DNA of 64,000 nucleotides from Auanema rhodensis (lineage: Eukaryota > Nematoda > Chromadorea > Rhabditida > Rhabditidae). The DNA lies in the NCBI GenBank assembly GCA_964057225.1, contig OZ059898.1, forward strand, positions 8,742,001 to 8,806,000, in the 5' to 3' direction. The notes under the pieces were generated by a model. It was not told the DNA's origin. It ran no database searches and saw nothing but the letters and a program-made list of their open reading frames with translations. This document shows, in pieces, positions 26,963 through 39,485 of this stretch; position 1 is the first letter of the stretch, and each line of letters opens with the position of its first letter. A program made the translations under genes and the position numbers.

Positions 26963-29900
26963 TTCCTAACTGAACTCCAGTAGACTCATATACATAGCCG
27001 TTTCACTTGAAAATAGACATCTTATATTAGTGGAAAGTACTTTGTGACGACGATAATACTCTTTAAGAGGGTGAGAGTAAAGAAGAACGAAAGCTAGTAG
27101 ATGCGAATAGAATAGGAGTTAGAAGTGATGATGGGAGAAGAGGATGTGCTAAAACGATGAAGCCGAAATGAAGATGAATGGGTGAGAACTTTTATAAAAA
27201 GAAGTTCTATGAAAATATCATCAAATCATTGACAAGTAATAAGTTAATGAATTAACTGAAATTAGTATCAACAGCATTCAGAATCCTAACATTGTGAGTT
27301 CCGGGAATATTCATTTAAACAACATAGGAAATTTAATGATACTTAGTCGGAAGTTAGAAATGTTTCTTTATTAGAATAGAAAAAAGAAAAATACAATGCA
27401 ATCAGTAGGAGTATCGAAGAAGAAAAACAGAATATTCAACAACGACAGCATTAACTACTAAAAATTGTATATAATAGTCTCGAAAAATTTTCAAGCTGCT
27501 CTCAAGACAAAGATGGGGATGAGAACCCTTTTCGGGTTGAAGCTTGCTTCGCCCTCATCCGACATCCACCATTTTCTTCAATCATATAGATTCTCCCTCC
27601 CCTTTTCTCTGTCTGTGCTTTCCTTTCTTTTTCTGTCTATATCCTTATTTTCTCGTTGTATGGTGTTATATGAATTGAGTCTATGTAACAGGGTTATGGT
27701 GAGAAAAGCAGGACAACCTGGGAACCATTGATTCTGAATAAAATCTGGCCGTTCCCAGATTTCATCCCGGACCAATGATGAAAAAGTAACAGATATACGA
27801 GTTTCAAAATGAAACGTGAACCCAGAGTGAACTGAGACTACGTCAGTTTGTGAAATCGATCACTCTTCATGCATACCTTCATTCGTACCTCACAGTGTAA
27901 TTTTGAGCATTAGGTCAAAGACGAATGACTACCCAGCCCAGTTCTAAATTATGAATCTACAGATATGCGTAGAGATATGTACATATATGCATACACTTAT
28001 ATGTAAATACGCAAAAAATATTATTCAAGTTTCAAGACTTTCAGAGAATCATAAAAGAGATTACTTGAAGTTCTTTAAAATAAAGTATAAAAAGAACTAT
28101 TTAGATAAGAAAATATATTATATGTAGTATATAAGACAAACATTTCTTTGAATATCAAGCATATTCTTGTATTTATATTAGCAATTTTCAAAATCTCAAA
28201 GCTCAACCAACAGCTTGAACAAGAAAAATACATTTTCTTAAATTTGATTGCAGTTAGTACCATAAATATCATCAATGTAAGCGGAGTTCATGTAAAAACA
28301 TTTGCTCCATTGACTGACTTTTCGCGTTAATTTCCGGCTATCAAAGCTTTATACGATGAGAAGAAGAATAGAAATGTTACGAATAGAAATTTCCTAGAAA
28401 ATGTAAATTCACATAAAAAGAAAATGATGAAAAGATAAATGAATGCACTCCATCTCCTATATACATATCTGGATTTTTATAAAATCAGTTAGTTCGAAAC
28501 TCATCTGACCAAATCTATTAGAAACCAAGCTAAGTTGAATAGCTGAGGAATGAAAATTCCCGTATAATTACATCAACAGAACTTTGTCTTCGTTCACAAG
28601 AACATAGTAAATAGTATTCCTTAAAAAGGTACTAAAAAACAGCTTACGATCAAGAAATGTCAACAACAAAGCTTAGCAGAGAGAACCAAAGATGATAGCA
28701 GCGTGGAACACTTGATGAGCTAGAAATTCTATAATAAACTTCAGGAATTCGTCTACTAACTATTAAACCTATTGCTTAGACGATGCATAGAGCTTAAAAG
28801 ATTGGAAGATAAAACATTCGAATGATGCTACGAGTCTTAAAATTTCTTCAATCATTTTATAAGACTCATTCTAGCAGCATGTAACATGTAAACTATAGAA
28901 TATGAAAATGCCGTGAACAAGAAAAAATAGCTAAACTATTCAAGCAATTTTGGGAGCAACCGCTACGTGTTTTCAGGGCCGGCTAAATGAAAACTGCAAC
29001 TGCAACTAAACTATAAACGTGAATTAATGAGCAAAAAAGGCGGCACAAGAAATAATATTGAATTTATTCATAGTGGATGAAGTTTCTGTTTTTTGTAAGC
29101 ATGAGGTAAGTGGAACTGTTGAATTGAGTATGAAGTCTGTATGTATACTATTGCTTTTATCCTTCTTTTACTACAATATGTAAATTTATACTTTCTGCAT
29201 ATTACAAGCCTTTTCTAATTATATATATTAGCTTGATATTTAGTTGTCGAAGTGAAATTCAAAACTTAACTCAATTATTAAATATTGCACATTGAATTGC
29301 AACATAATTCAAAAAAAGGATCGAAAGCGGGTACGATAACGCTTACTTTTCGATAATATACTGAGAATAACGAAGTAAAAAGATTGAAAGACATTTCCCA
29401 TGTGTTTTCATTTTGCTGGATTCAAAGTGGCAATTAAACGATTTGTAGATGTTGCCTTTTTTTCTTCGGGTTCAATAAAACGCACGTTATTAGAAAGGTT
29501 TCTTTAGACACCAGCGTTTTGACCTTTAACTTCTTTATGAAAAAAAAAAATTTCAACAGCAAATTCCAGATATATTTTTAGCAAAAAAAAATAGCTCAAC
29601 AGACTAATTCATGTTAGCTCATAATTTGATTTATGAAATTTTCAAAATTTGTGCAGACGAAATTGAATAGCGGAAGTTAACCGTGAGCAATCGAGATTCA
29701 CTTGACTTTTGTTGAATCGAAATTTGGGAATGTTTTATTGAGAGTTTGATATGGAACTACAAGAACGTAGTATTTGAATGATTTCAAACAACTGAATGAA
29801 TAAAGTGAAGAATGCGTAGTTGATTAAATGAAATATGATATGTATGATATCTTGATAACTTCAAGAAGGGAACTAGTTTGGATGAGCATATATGAAGAGA

Positions 29901-32900
29901 AAATTAGGGAGCTGAAGCAGAGATAGAATGAAAAAGCGTTCTTTTTTCACTAAAATATGGTGTATTGCCTTTTCTAATGAGGAAAACTTCGAAGTTTCGC
30001 ATTTAGAAATTTTGTTGCTTGCAACCTCAATCACCTGAGGTGTTGTCTTCGTTTCTTCCAGCTTACTATGCACTTCTTCTCTTCACACTCTGTGTCTTGT
30101 CAGTTCCCTAATTCGTTTTCCCTCAAACCTCACGTCATTATAATCTTTAAATAAATGGAAAACCTATAGTGTTGTACCACATACCCCCATCCTTCTTGTT
30201 TTAAGCCAACGAGTTTGCTTCGCTTCTCAAAATGTAAGATTGAGTATGGCTCATATTAGAATTTTATGTTCGTTTTGTTATAACAACGAAAGCATTTGTA
30301 CAAAATCTTATTCTTAATGTTTCTATATTTTGTTAATGTATACAAAAATATCAAACATTCAAAGAAAAAAATAGAAATATTATAATAATTAATATATTTG
30401 CTCAGATATCTTCTGAGAAGCACTTTATGAATGTTTTTTTGTAGATTATTAAAGCAAAGAATTATTAGATTTATATTGATGATGTTGTTGAGATATTAGA
30501 AAATAATAAAAATAAACGTTAAATATGTTCTTCTCAAATAAAGATATTAAATAAACAAATGAAGTTTTTCCTATTATTTTCATAATCATTTTAGGCTCAA
30601 TCTTCATAGAAATGTTTGTGTTTAATGAGTTAAAGGAAAAATATTTTTAAATTATTCTAAGTATAAAAGTATTGAAAAGTGCGAAATCTTTATAGACATG
30701 GATTTAAGGTGAACATGAATAGACTTAAGCTTATTCAAGTTCAAATAATAATCGAGAAAGAGAGACAACAGTAGGGAATAAAGAAAAGATGTGACAATTT
30801 TTGAAGTTGTCGATGTATGTAACAGTAGTAGAGGAAGTAATTAGACTGCTTGGAAGCGGAAATCAAGTCCGAAGCGAATATGTAGACCACCGGAAAACGA
30901 AAGAAATTTTTAGCCGGTTCAATATTGAACACTTTGATGCAACCAAAATATGTTTTCATAGTTCGAGAGGAATAGTAAAAGCTTACTGGTTTGTTGCTAA
31001 ACTTCAAAGTAGTAAAGAATGTATATGGTCTCTCCAAAACGTCTTAGTAACAGCATCTCAACTTGGAGAACGTTTGTGAGAAAAATGAGAAGCTCGAAAG
31101 GTAAAAGATGTTCAGTGTAGTTCTCTGATCTTCAGCGGTTTCTTTTTAAAAAATCATTTGAAGGGTACCATTACGAAGTATGCGTGGTATGAAGAGACTT
31201 TAATCCCATGAACCTCAAAACCCTGGTCAAAAAGGGAACAGAGTGACTTAAATAGTAGGAATTCATACAAAAAAAGGAAAAACTCAGAAAATACACAAAG
31301 CATGAAAGTCTCAACTGCCGCAATATTTCTCTGTGACGACGACTAATCATGTTTTCGTGCTTTGAAAACGAAGATCATGAGCAAAAAAAGAAAAGCAACA
31401 TGTGTGATTAAATTTTTTCTTTTTTTCTAATATAATATGTTCAAAAATCTTAAAGCAACAATCTTGTAATACAACGACGTTACAATTTTTATTCACTGAA
31501 TGTCAAAGATTGTGTTCAAATTAGGATTTTTAATAGCCATGTGGCACATACTTAGTGTTCTTGCAACATTGAACAAAATTTCAGCCGATGTGTCCAAACT
31601 TTTCAAGCTTCTTGGCATTCATTTGGAAGACAAAGAAGGTCAGTAAGATTTCAATCATTAATAATTTGAAAACCACTTAATACTATAAGTAGTGATTTAG
31701 TCCAAACGTTTAGATAATAGCATCGAAATTTCATATAATGCCTGGGCTATAAATAAAAAAACGAGAGATTTGAATATTACAGTTTGTGAATGAGATTTTA
31801 AAGGTTTTTCAATAAAATGTTCAATATATTCATAATTCAAATTGAAGAAATAGCCGTGATTGTGTGGATCAAACCGCAATCGTTTTTGCTCCTTTTTTAT
31901 TGTATAATCATATTGTATATAAACACATCTATTTTATCAAAGTTCATTCCAAGCCGGAACCGATCTAAATTCCGGCGGAGTCAAGGATTGATGAGAATGA
32001 ATATATGAACGCTACACGTCTCATTGCCTAAACTTCTTACTTCGAAGATGTAACCCGAACTCATTCATTCTTGATTTTCTTTTCTCATCACGTGACCAAA
32101 CACTTTCGCATCTAACCCAAGCAGTAGATAAAAAAGGTTTTCACAATTTATAGAAATCCTGTTCTGCCATTTATAGAGATATCTGTCACGACATAAAACA
32201 ATGCAAGCTTTTGACACATTTTTTACTGTCGTTGAATTTATGCCTTTAAATGCAAAAAAAAGGAATGAAGAAGAAAAATAAAAAGGCTCTTATGAACATT
32301 GTTCTACTTGATGTCAAAAGTCCAATAGTTGGGTCCAATTTTTTCGAATTTCTTATATTGCGGCAGTTACATCTCAACGCAATTTGTTCGTCTCATCTTC
32401 AAAAAGACAATGCTTTAATTCAAATCTACTCTTTTAATAGTTAAAAAAGCAAAATTCAGAAAAAGGAAGATGAAAAAAGAAAAGAAGATGCCTCTGTTAA
32501 GAGTTAAAATTTTAAAATATTAGAAAAGAGGAGGTAAAACGAAAGGAAAATTTAGTTTTTAGACATATTAAAACACGTATATTGTCGTGATGAAAAAAGG
32601 TTTAAAAAGGCCAAAAGAAAAATATCAAGATATTGCAAACTTATATCAAAGCTCCATTTGAATCCCAGAAAAAAGTCTTCATTGATAAAATGAAAACAAT
32701 CGCTCAAAGTTTTGGTTAGAGAACAAATGATTTTCTTAATGCTTAAAACAAGAGAAAGGTGAGTTATCCGAAGAGTGCAAGCGAATGAAGGATAATGCAA
32801 ATCAAGTTCAAATGAAGATGATTATGCATTCACCACAGGATTATATAAATCCAGCAATTTTTGAAAAAAAAAGACGACTTTGAATGATTCCATAACTTTT

Positions 32901-33777
32901 ATATACGCATATATATATTATTTTAGAATGACTACTCTAAGCAATTTATTCAATTGAATTCAACAAATGACAAACAGTATCTATCTCAGAAATGTTCTTC
33001 CAAAAGAAGCTAAATGAAAATTGAGTGTATCCTCGGCCAACTAAACAATGAATAGTCCGCTGGTTCGCGGAAATGTTCGATGTAGACGATGATTAAAGCA
33101 AATTGGGAGTAAGAACATTGACTAAAAGTAACAAGAAATGCTATCATGGCCAAACTTCTGATTGTGTTTGTCCAGTACGACGACGAAGATATTAAGCTGA
33201 TTCAAAAATAGTGAGAAAATATAGATTAGCATTATAACCTATAACTTAAAAAGATTGTTCTACATTCAAAACTTCTTCGAAAAGAGAAATATGTAGTTAT
33301 GCTGGTTTGCTGTTGCGCTTAGACACTCTTTGGCTTCAGTAATGTTAAGAAACTAGTGATTACTGAACCTGAATGATCCGTTGAAAATTAAAACAAAAAG
33401 AATGCAACTTTGAAGAGCAGCTGAAACTTACTGAATATTTGAAAAGACCAGTACTTCATACCAATCTTCAAAGGCATTGGCAAATCTTTCAGAAGGTACT
33501 TAAAAAGCTAAGCCGCCAAACTCAAACAAGTAGAGAATGAACTAAATTGCAAAGTTTCGAAAAACAACCCCCCATCAGATTAAAAATTCTAACTGAATTA
33601 TAGGCTTAATGTGGAAGCGAAAACAATATCCGCGTAATTCAAATCTTGCAATACAAAAATTAAATAAAATAGCTGATAACTTTAATTAGAATAACATACG
33701 AGGCTCGTAAGCTTTAATAAATTACACCGTTCAGAAAATCGTATAATCACCAAGATCAAGAAAATTTATGCACATCT
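26963..33777. other. Long gene-free interval
   Basis: About 6.8 kb between the channel gene's 5' end and the 3' end of the proteasome gene. No exon chain could be assembled on either strand. The longest frames (27465-27731 and 30801-31079, plus) are of chance length and lack similarity. There is a CT-rich block at about 27585-27660. Promoter elements of the channel gene should lie in the right-hand neighbourhood of 26963, but none is distinctive. Confidence 0.5.
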
Positions 33778-34896
33778 TTACTGTTGCATTGGCTCAGCAG
33801 CGGGCTATAAATATTAAAATACAGAATAATATTCAATATATATGTATACCTCAGCTTGAGCAGTTGTACGAGGAACAGCAGAGATACGATCCAGGTGAGC
33901 AGCATTCTCAGCTTCGTCCAAAATCTTGAATGATTGACCTTTTCCAACGATGGAGATAGATGTATTCTAAAAAAAATTACAAACTGTCAATAAAGTAATG
34001 GATACCAAATTAGTCAAATTTTCTTCGGCTGGCAGCGTATCTCTTAATGCCATTAAAGCATGTTGAATAAGATCCTCGATAGTTGCTATAATTCACTTAA
34101 TTAAAAACTACTTAACTATAGAGATCTACCGTTTTTGAACTTTGAGAGATTTCTTTCCAAGTATGTTCTAGCAGATTGCGAACGAGCTCCGATAGAGGAA
34201 GCGTACATTTCAACAACTTCAGCAGAAGGATCGGTTTGGACAATATGGGTTCCATCTTTCTACAAGACAATTCATGAAACAGTTGAATCAGGGCAAACAA
34301 ATAGTACATCATATCCAGCAATAAGCAATCCAACTCCGAAGGGTCTTCTTCCATAGTACTGAGTGTTAGCTTGGAGTTCTACAAAGTTCAGTTTGATAAT
34401 TAAATTTTAATAACGGAACTTACTCAATTGAATAGCTTCTGACAGAGCAGTAACAGGAACTGGAACTTTGTAATCCCATCTCCAGCTGCTACATTCAGTT
34501 TGTAAATATCTAAAAATATAATAAGATTGTTTGAAAACTTAAGAAAATTACCTTGCTAAAATACGTCCATCAGAAAGAAGTCCTGCAATGGAAACACCGG
34601 CATGAGTATCAATTTCATAAATTTTCTTCTGATGAGAGCACAACTCATTTTGAGCTCTCTATATGAAAAAGTTAATAATTGATAATAATAATAAAGAGAA
34701 ACCTTGAGAGCAACGAGAACGGCATGAGTATCACTTTTGATTCCCACGGTAGCAGAACCTTGCTTCATGGCTTCAACAGCATAATCAACTTGATGAAGAC
34801 GTCCCTGTTAATATTATAAATATAAATATATTTGCGAATTAAAAGTACCTGGGGACTCCAAACAGTAACATCACTGTCATACAGATTTCGGAACAT
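33778..34896 (-). CDS. pas-6: 20S proteasome subunit alpha6 (PSMA1 type, 255 aa)
   Basis: Nine exons: 34896-34849, 34804-34703, 34658-34552, 34509-34424, 34378-34308, 34259-34130, 34085-34006, 33966-33850 and 33804-33778. The start [16 protein letters not shown] followed by [12 protein letters not shown] is the alpha-ring N-terminal signature. [35 protein letters not shown] and [16 protein letters not shown] are hallmark segments of PSMA1, and length agrees with the family. It is a non-catalytic member of the outer heptameric ring that gates the proteolytic chamber, in cytosol and nucleus. TTTTCAG two bases before the ATG is a convincing SL acceptor. The gene is divergent from eIF4E, 372 bp away. 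The C-terminus lacks the long acidic tail of the vertebrate protein. Confidence 0.97.
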
Positions 34897-35268
34897 CACT
34901 GAAAATAGCTATTATAAACATATCGTCATTACACAAATTATGCTATAAAAACTAAAAGCTTGTATAAAACCGTATAAACATATTTATAATAAAGTAAAAT
35001 TTCGACACTCTTTTCAAATTGCCGTTATATAATAATTTATTTCTTTTCCAACGAAGTTCCTTTGCAGAACAAAATTGGTAGAATTCAAATCATCCTTTTT
35101 GACGTCAATCCTATCCGTGCGGGAGTATGGTGACCCAGACCTTTAATTTCGTTTTGTCCATTGTTAAGACATGGAAATTATAACACGTCTCGTTCTCCCT
35201 TTTTTCTTAAACAATTTGAATGCTATATTTTAAAAATATTTTAATTTTCAAGGATTAATCACCCAAAC
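34897..35268. promoter_or_regulatory. Compact divergent promoter between pas-6 and eIF4E
   Basis: Only 372 bp separate two start codons pointing away from each other. SL-type acceptors sit at 34899-34901 (minus) and 35251-35252 (plus), leaving about 350 bp for initiation of both transcripts. A GC-richer patch with TGACGTCA-like sequence (GACGTCAA near 35100) and GTGCGGGAG occurs in the middle. Shared control of a proteasome subunit and a translation factor is plausible but inferred. Confidence 0.5.
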
Positions 35269-36208
35269 ATGGCTGAAGTTAGTAAGACTGAATCTGAAGA
35301 TCAAGGAACTGTATCCATTCCAAATACTGTTGTATGTATTTTTACACGTTTACGTAAATGTAATAACAACTTAGGAATCTGTTCTTCATCCGTTGAAGAG
35401 ACAATGGACTTACTGGTACCTTAATGACGATCGTGCGTCTGACTGGGAAGATCGTCTTAAGCCTGTTTGCACCTTTAATTCCGTTGAACAGTTTTGGGCG
35501 TAAACTCTAATATTTTAAAGCTCGTTTTAATGTGCAGCTTTTCAGATTGTACAATAATATCCGACCTCCTAGTGGTTTATCTAGTACTTGTGACTATAAC
35601 GTGTTCAAAAATAACATTCAACCCATGTGGGAAGTGGAGGAAAATCAGAATGGAGGACGATGGCTTATCAATGTTTATTAACAATCATCATCTGATCTCA
35701 GTTACCACATTTAGATTGATAAAAATCGACCAGCTGAAATGATGGATCTTATTTGGCTTGAAATTCTCATCGCTATGATTGGTGAACAATTTGGCGATGA
35801 TATGGATAATATTTGTGGTCTTGTCTGTAACGTGAGGGCCAAGGGTAGTAAGGTACATCATGCGTCTTATCTAAATGATATGGTGCTTTTTGTTTAGATT
35901 AGTGTTTGGACAAAAGATTGCAATGCTGAAGAAGTTAACATGAGAATTGGGTAACTCGTGTTTAAAATATGTACATTTTTATGTGATTTTTAGACAAGTT
36001 CTCAAGCAAAAACTTTTGACTGCTGATATACCTAAAAATATGCCAAACCCTTTGTTTGATATTCTCCGTTATGAAGATCACGACAGCTGTCAAAAGAAAA
36101 GTGGTAGTACTGTTAAGGTTCGTTTATATTCTTAAAATATTTTTACCTATAGTGATTGTTTAGGCAAAGCTCTCTATCAGCGCTGTTGATTTACCGGAGA
36201 GATCATAA
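35269..36208 (+). CDS. Translation initiation factor eIF4E, IFE-1/2/5-like (224 aa)
   Basis: Seven exons: 35269-35331, 35375-35499, 35546-35672, 35715-35852, 35898-35950, 35994-36117 and 36164-36208. The cap-binding fold is complete: tryptophans in WTYWYLND, VEQFWALYNNI, IQPMWEVEEN (the Trp-Glu pair that sandwiches and pairs with the guanine), NGGRWLI and KISVWTKDC. Among nematode isoforms, the wording WYLND, RPPSG, CDYNVF and ICGLVCNVR is that of IFE-1/2/5, which are known to accept trimethylguanosine caps as well as m7G, unlike IFE-3. This fits a genome with SL trans-splicing. An SL-type acceptor (TTTTCAAG) ends at 35252. The acceptor before exon 3 is tandem (TGCAG then TTTTCAG, 8 nt apart); only the second keeps the frame. 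It is the first of the co-oriented gene series. Confidence 0.96.
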
Positions 36209-36443
36209 TATTTCACGGAATTAGAGTTTTAATAATTCCCATTTTGAAGATAATACTTTTTTTTTTGTTTCTTATTCGGGTTAACTGTATGTTAATCTTT
36301 ACTCGGTGGCTCGTTTATCTATGCTGAAATATGTTTATAAATTGTTATTTACTTGATATATAATTCCTCAAAAGAACCGTAAATCGATAATTTATCTCGC
36401 GAAAATCATTTTGTTAATTAATTTTGCTAAATATTGGTATAGA

Positions 36444-37822
36444 ATGTCTGTTACCTGGGAGTTCATAAAGAGACATCAAGGAAAAATTATTTTGGGTGGA
36501 GTTACTCTAGCAGGGGCTTTAGGAGCCTATTCAGCAAGCCAACACAGAGAGAGTTGCCATGCTGAAACATCTCATGAGGAAAAGTCTGAGGAACAGGTAT
36601 ATACACAAATAGCCTGGAAAAAAATATTTATTTTTAAAGGGATCCAAACATTACATTTATGACATCCATCATGCAACTTGTGATGTAAATATTCTTAAAA
36701 TGGCTAATGAGTTAAGAAATCTAACTGAGGTAGATGCGTTCATCCTGTTCTTCGTACAGTATTTTTCTTCAGAAAAGATTTGAGCTTGACAGCTTAGTGC
36801 TCAAAATTCGGAATGATGAACTTAACTTAAGTGTAGAAGAGAAAATCAAAATTTGGAATGAGATAAAACGAAACAGTTTTGCCCGTTTAAGTGCTCTTGC
36901 CTTTTCTTATTCCATTTTAACGGTTACTCTCAAATGTCAAACCTCAATGATTGCTGCTCTGACACGTTCGGAAATGACGCAAGCGCGTCGAAATCAGTCT
37001 ACTTGGTTAGTTAATGTTTTAGTAATTCTTATGTATTGTTTTCAGGAATGAGTATTTGCCGGGAAGCCTGAAGAACATCTTTGGCCAAAAGAAAAAAGAG
37101 TGTACAGAACAAGCTAAAAGTATTTTCTTACAATGCATTAAGTTTTTCACTATATCAGGTAATCGTTGTGGTTTTAAAATCTAGCCATTCAATCTTTTTT
37201 CAGGTGTTCATAAATTGTTTGATATTGTGGAAGAAGCTGCTTTGCACGCCTGTGAAAAAATTCAATTAGATGCAAAATATAATAAGTGAGTAGTAAGAGC
37301 AATTTAAGGTGCAAAGAAATCCATATATTATAGTGAGTCTGTTCGTGTTCTTTTTGACAACATTGATCAAGAAGTGGTAGAAGTTTTGAGGCAAGAGATG
37401 GGTAATCTTATTGCTCCAATGTCTGCAGAAGACGTAAGATAAATTGTTCAATGGTATTGGATAGTTAATATTTAGGCTTCTGCTAATCCTGATATTATCT
37501 CACTTCTCCAAATACTTGTGAATGCTTTAAACACATCTGAATGTTTTGAAACTATAGCAGCTCTCTTGGATTTCTACTATTCCGCAGCTTGCCAAGTAAG
37601 TTATATATAATATTTCGCGAAGAAGCGATATCAGTTCTATTTGATATATGATTTGTTTAGAAGTTGCAGAACGACACTGCACCCATGGCACGGCTAATTC
37701 CTCATATAACAGATTCGTTTAACGCTGTAGGATCTGACTCTTATGATGGCCCACTCAGAAATTCATTATGCTGCTCTCAGCTTCATGTTTTTTCTAAGCA
37801 GATTTTTAACAGAAATCTTTAA
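36444..37822 (+). CDS. prx-3: Peroxisomal biogenesis factor 3, PEX3/PRX-3 (350 aa)
   Basis: Eight exons: 36444-36596, 36640-36729, 36773-37005, 37046-37158, 37204-37285, 37334-37433, 37476-37595 and 37661-37822. The N-terminus (WEFIKRHQGKIILGGVTLAGALGAY) is the Pex3 pattern, a short basic stretch plus the single membrane anchor that targets peroxisomes. The central region (IWNEIKRNSFARLSALAFSY) and the C-terminal APMARLIPHI segment match the family, as does length. PEX3 is the membrane receptor for PEX19, which delivers peroxisomal membrane proteins. The start lies one base after an acceptor (GGTATAG at 36442) and 235 bp after the eIF4E stop. AATAAA at 37936-37941 marks its 3' end. The identification rests on remembered motifs rather than on an alignment. 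Confidence 0.88.
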
Positions 37823-38048
37823 GATGGAGAAATGTCATGTTTTTAAATACGCATATAACATATTTATAGATTCATAGTAAAAAAAAGATATTTAAACATT
37901 CCCTTATGTGATTTACTTAACTTGCCATTGTATATAATAAATTTTTATTTTCTTGTATGCATTTTGTTTTGCATGTTTTAGCATGTTATATATCTCGTAG
38001 TTTTGAGTTCAGTCGTTTTATCTGGCCCTTCAATAGAGATCTATTGGT

Positions 38049-38350
38049 ATGCCAAAGGAGCCACGGCTTTTGAAGTTTGCAGCTCCTTTAGCTCAGTGTA
38101 CACCAGAGGTTAGATTATTGTTCGCATGTACTCTTAGCATATAGTGTTTTCTGTTAATCTTTGAGATGTGTTCTCTCCTTCTAGGCTATTTCTTACGGAA
38201 ATTGTGTCTCAAATCAAGCTGAAAGAATTACAAAAAACGCTTGTGCCAAAGAATTCGAAAAGCTTATCACTTGCTTCCGTCAACAGGTTTGCGTTCTTAT
38301 AACTCTCGAACTCTTTCAAAAAAAATTTTTAGCAAAAAAAGACGAAGTAA
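38049..38350 (+). CDS. NDUFAF8: Twin-CX9C complex I assembly factor NDUFAF8 (59 aa)
   Basis: Three exons: 38049-38108, 38185-38286 and 38333-38350. The 59-residue product has two CX9C motifs, CTPEAISYGNC and CAKEFEKLITC. These are the helix-turn-helix signature of small proteins imported into the mitochondrial intermembrane space by Mia40. The context of the second motif (AKEFEKLITCF followed by a Lys-rich end) matches NDUFAF8/C17orf89, which stabilises NDUFAF5 for complex I assembly. An SL-type acceptor ends at 38012, 71 nt after the upstream polyA signal, operon-like. The last exon is six codons long and begins at the same acceptor that must serve the next gene, whose ATG is three bases beyond this stop. 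If the last intron is retained the frame stays open to 38373, giving a different tail. Confidence 0.85.
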
Positions 38351-38353
38351 ATC

Positions 38354-39292
38354 ATGAAAACCAAGCGATATAAGCGTGCTCAGAAAATCTTAACTTTTTT
38401 CAAATACCATTATAAAATAACTGCTCCGTTCAAGTTGGTATCTCGCATGTTTCCACGAGTATCATTTGTTTCAGAGTCTTAGTAGATGGTACTTTTTGTA
38501 TGGCCGCCTTGGCCAATAAGCTTAATCTGAAGGAGCAGTTACCAAAATATTTAAGTGGAGAAACCGAAATTTGTACAACTAGATGTGTAATGAAAGAATT
38601 AGGTTAGATAAATTGTTTTAAGTTTTTTTTATTATTTCCAAATACAGAGGATATTGGTCCTGATGTATACGGCGCATTAGCTATTTGTCGTAATTTCGAG
38701 GTAATTCATTGTCCTCATACACCAAGTAAAGGAGCCAGCGATTGTTTCCTGCGCTTCGCTAAGAAAATGAGGGCTAACAATTCTAAATTTGTTATAGCTA
38801 CTCAAGTTAGTTTTTACTTTATTTTTGATATTCATTTTGAATTTTAGGATGATGTTTTAACTGAGAAACTAAGACTTATACCAGGTGTACCAGTTCTTTA
38901 CATCAAATACCGCACAATATTAATAGACAAGCCTTCCGATGTGAGATTTTAAAAGAACCTCCTTCCATTTTAAAGTTAGTTTTAGATTTCTCTCAATGAT
39001 GCTCAGAATCTCAATTCGGAGTTCGAGAAGATTAATACTCTTAAGAAAAGCATTTTGGGCGATGATGACAAGGTAATCAGAAAAAAGAAAAAGATAAAAG
39101 TGAGCTCATAAAATACGAATCTTTTAAAACTATATTTATATCTAGGGTGCCAATCCTCTCTCTTGTAAAAAAAAAAAAGTTAAAGTTGCCGAGCAAAAAA
39201 CTTCGGAATCTTCAACTAAAACAGTGAATGGAAAACGAAAAAGAAAGAAGAAAATTTCGAGTGGGATTTCTACAACTTCAGTGTCTACCTAA
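38354..39292 (+). CDS. UTP23: rRNA-processing protein UTP23 (230 aa)
   Basis: Six exons: 38354-38433, 38475-38602, 38648-38805, 38848-38940, 38986-39072 and 39146-39292. The start MKTKRYKRAQKILTFFKYHY is the conserved UTP23 N-terminus. Then come a PIN-like domain (VLVDGTFCMAAL, LPKYLSGETEICTTRCV, KFVIATQDDVL, LRLIPGVPVLYI) and the Cys/His zinc-finger residues in CTTRC...HCPH. UTP23 belongs to the small-subunit processome and binds snR30/U17 and 18S rRNA in the nucleolus. The C-terminal 60 residues are Lys/Ser-rich (GKRKRKKK), a nucleolar-targeting type tail. The ATG lies 3 bp after the stop of NDUFAF8, and the only acceptor available for a leader is 38332. Confidence 0.95.
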
Positions 39293-39423
39293 TTCTATGC
39301 TCAAGCAATTTCACTGTATAAGGAAAATTCACTATTGTTATTTGTTGTTGGATCATGAATTTTCCTTCTTTTTTTTTGTATTCTTGTTCTGCACGGTTCA
39401 ACCCGATATACGTATCTATCTAC

Positions 39424-39448
39424 ATATATATATATATATATATATATA
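39424..39448. repeat. (TA)n microsatellite
   Basis: Uninterrupted TA dinucleotide repeat of about 12 units, in the short spacer between UTP23 and the ITFG2-like gene. It ends in TATAG and so could even act as a weak acceptor. Confidence 0.8.
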
Positions 39449-39485
39449 GCAAAATGATTGAAACCTTTCCAATAGAATTCCTTAA

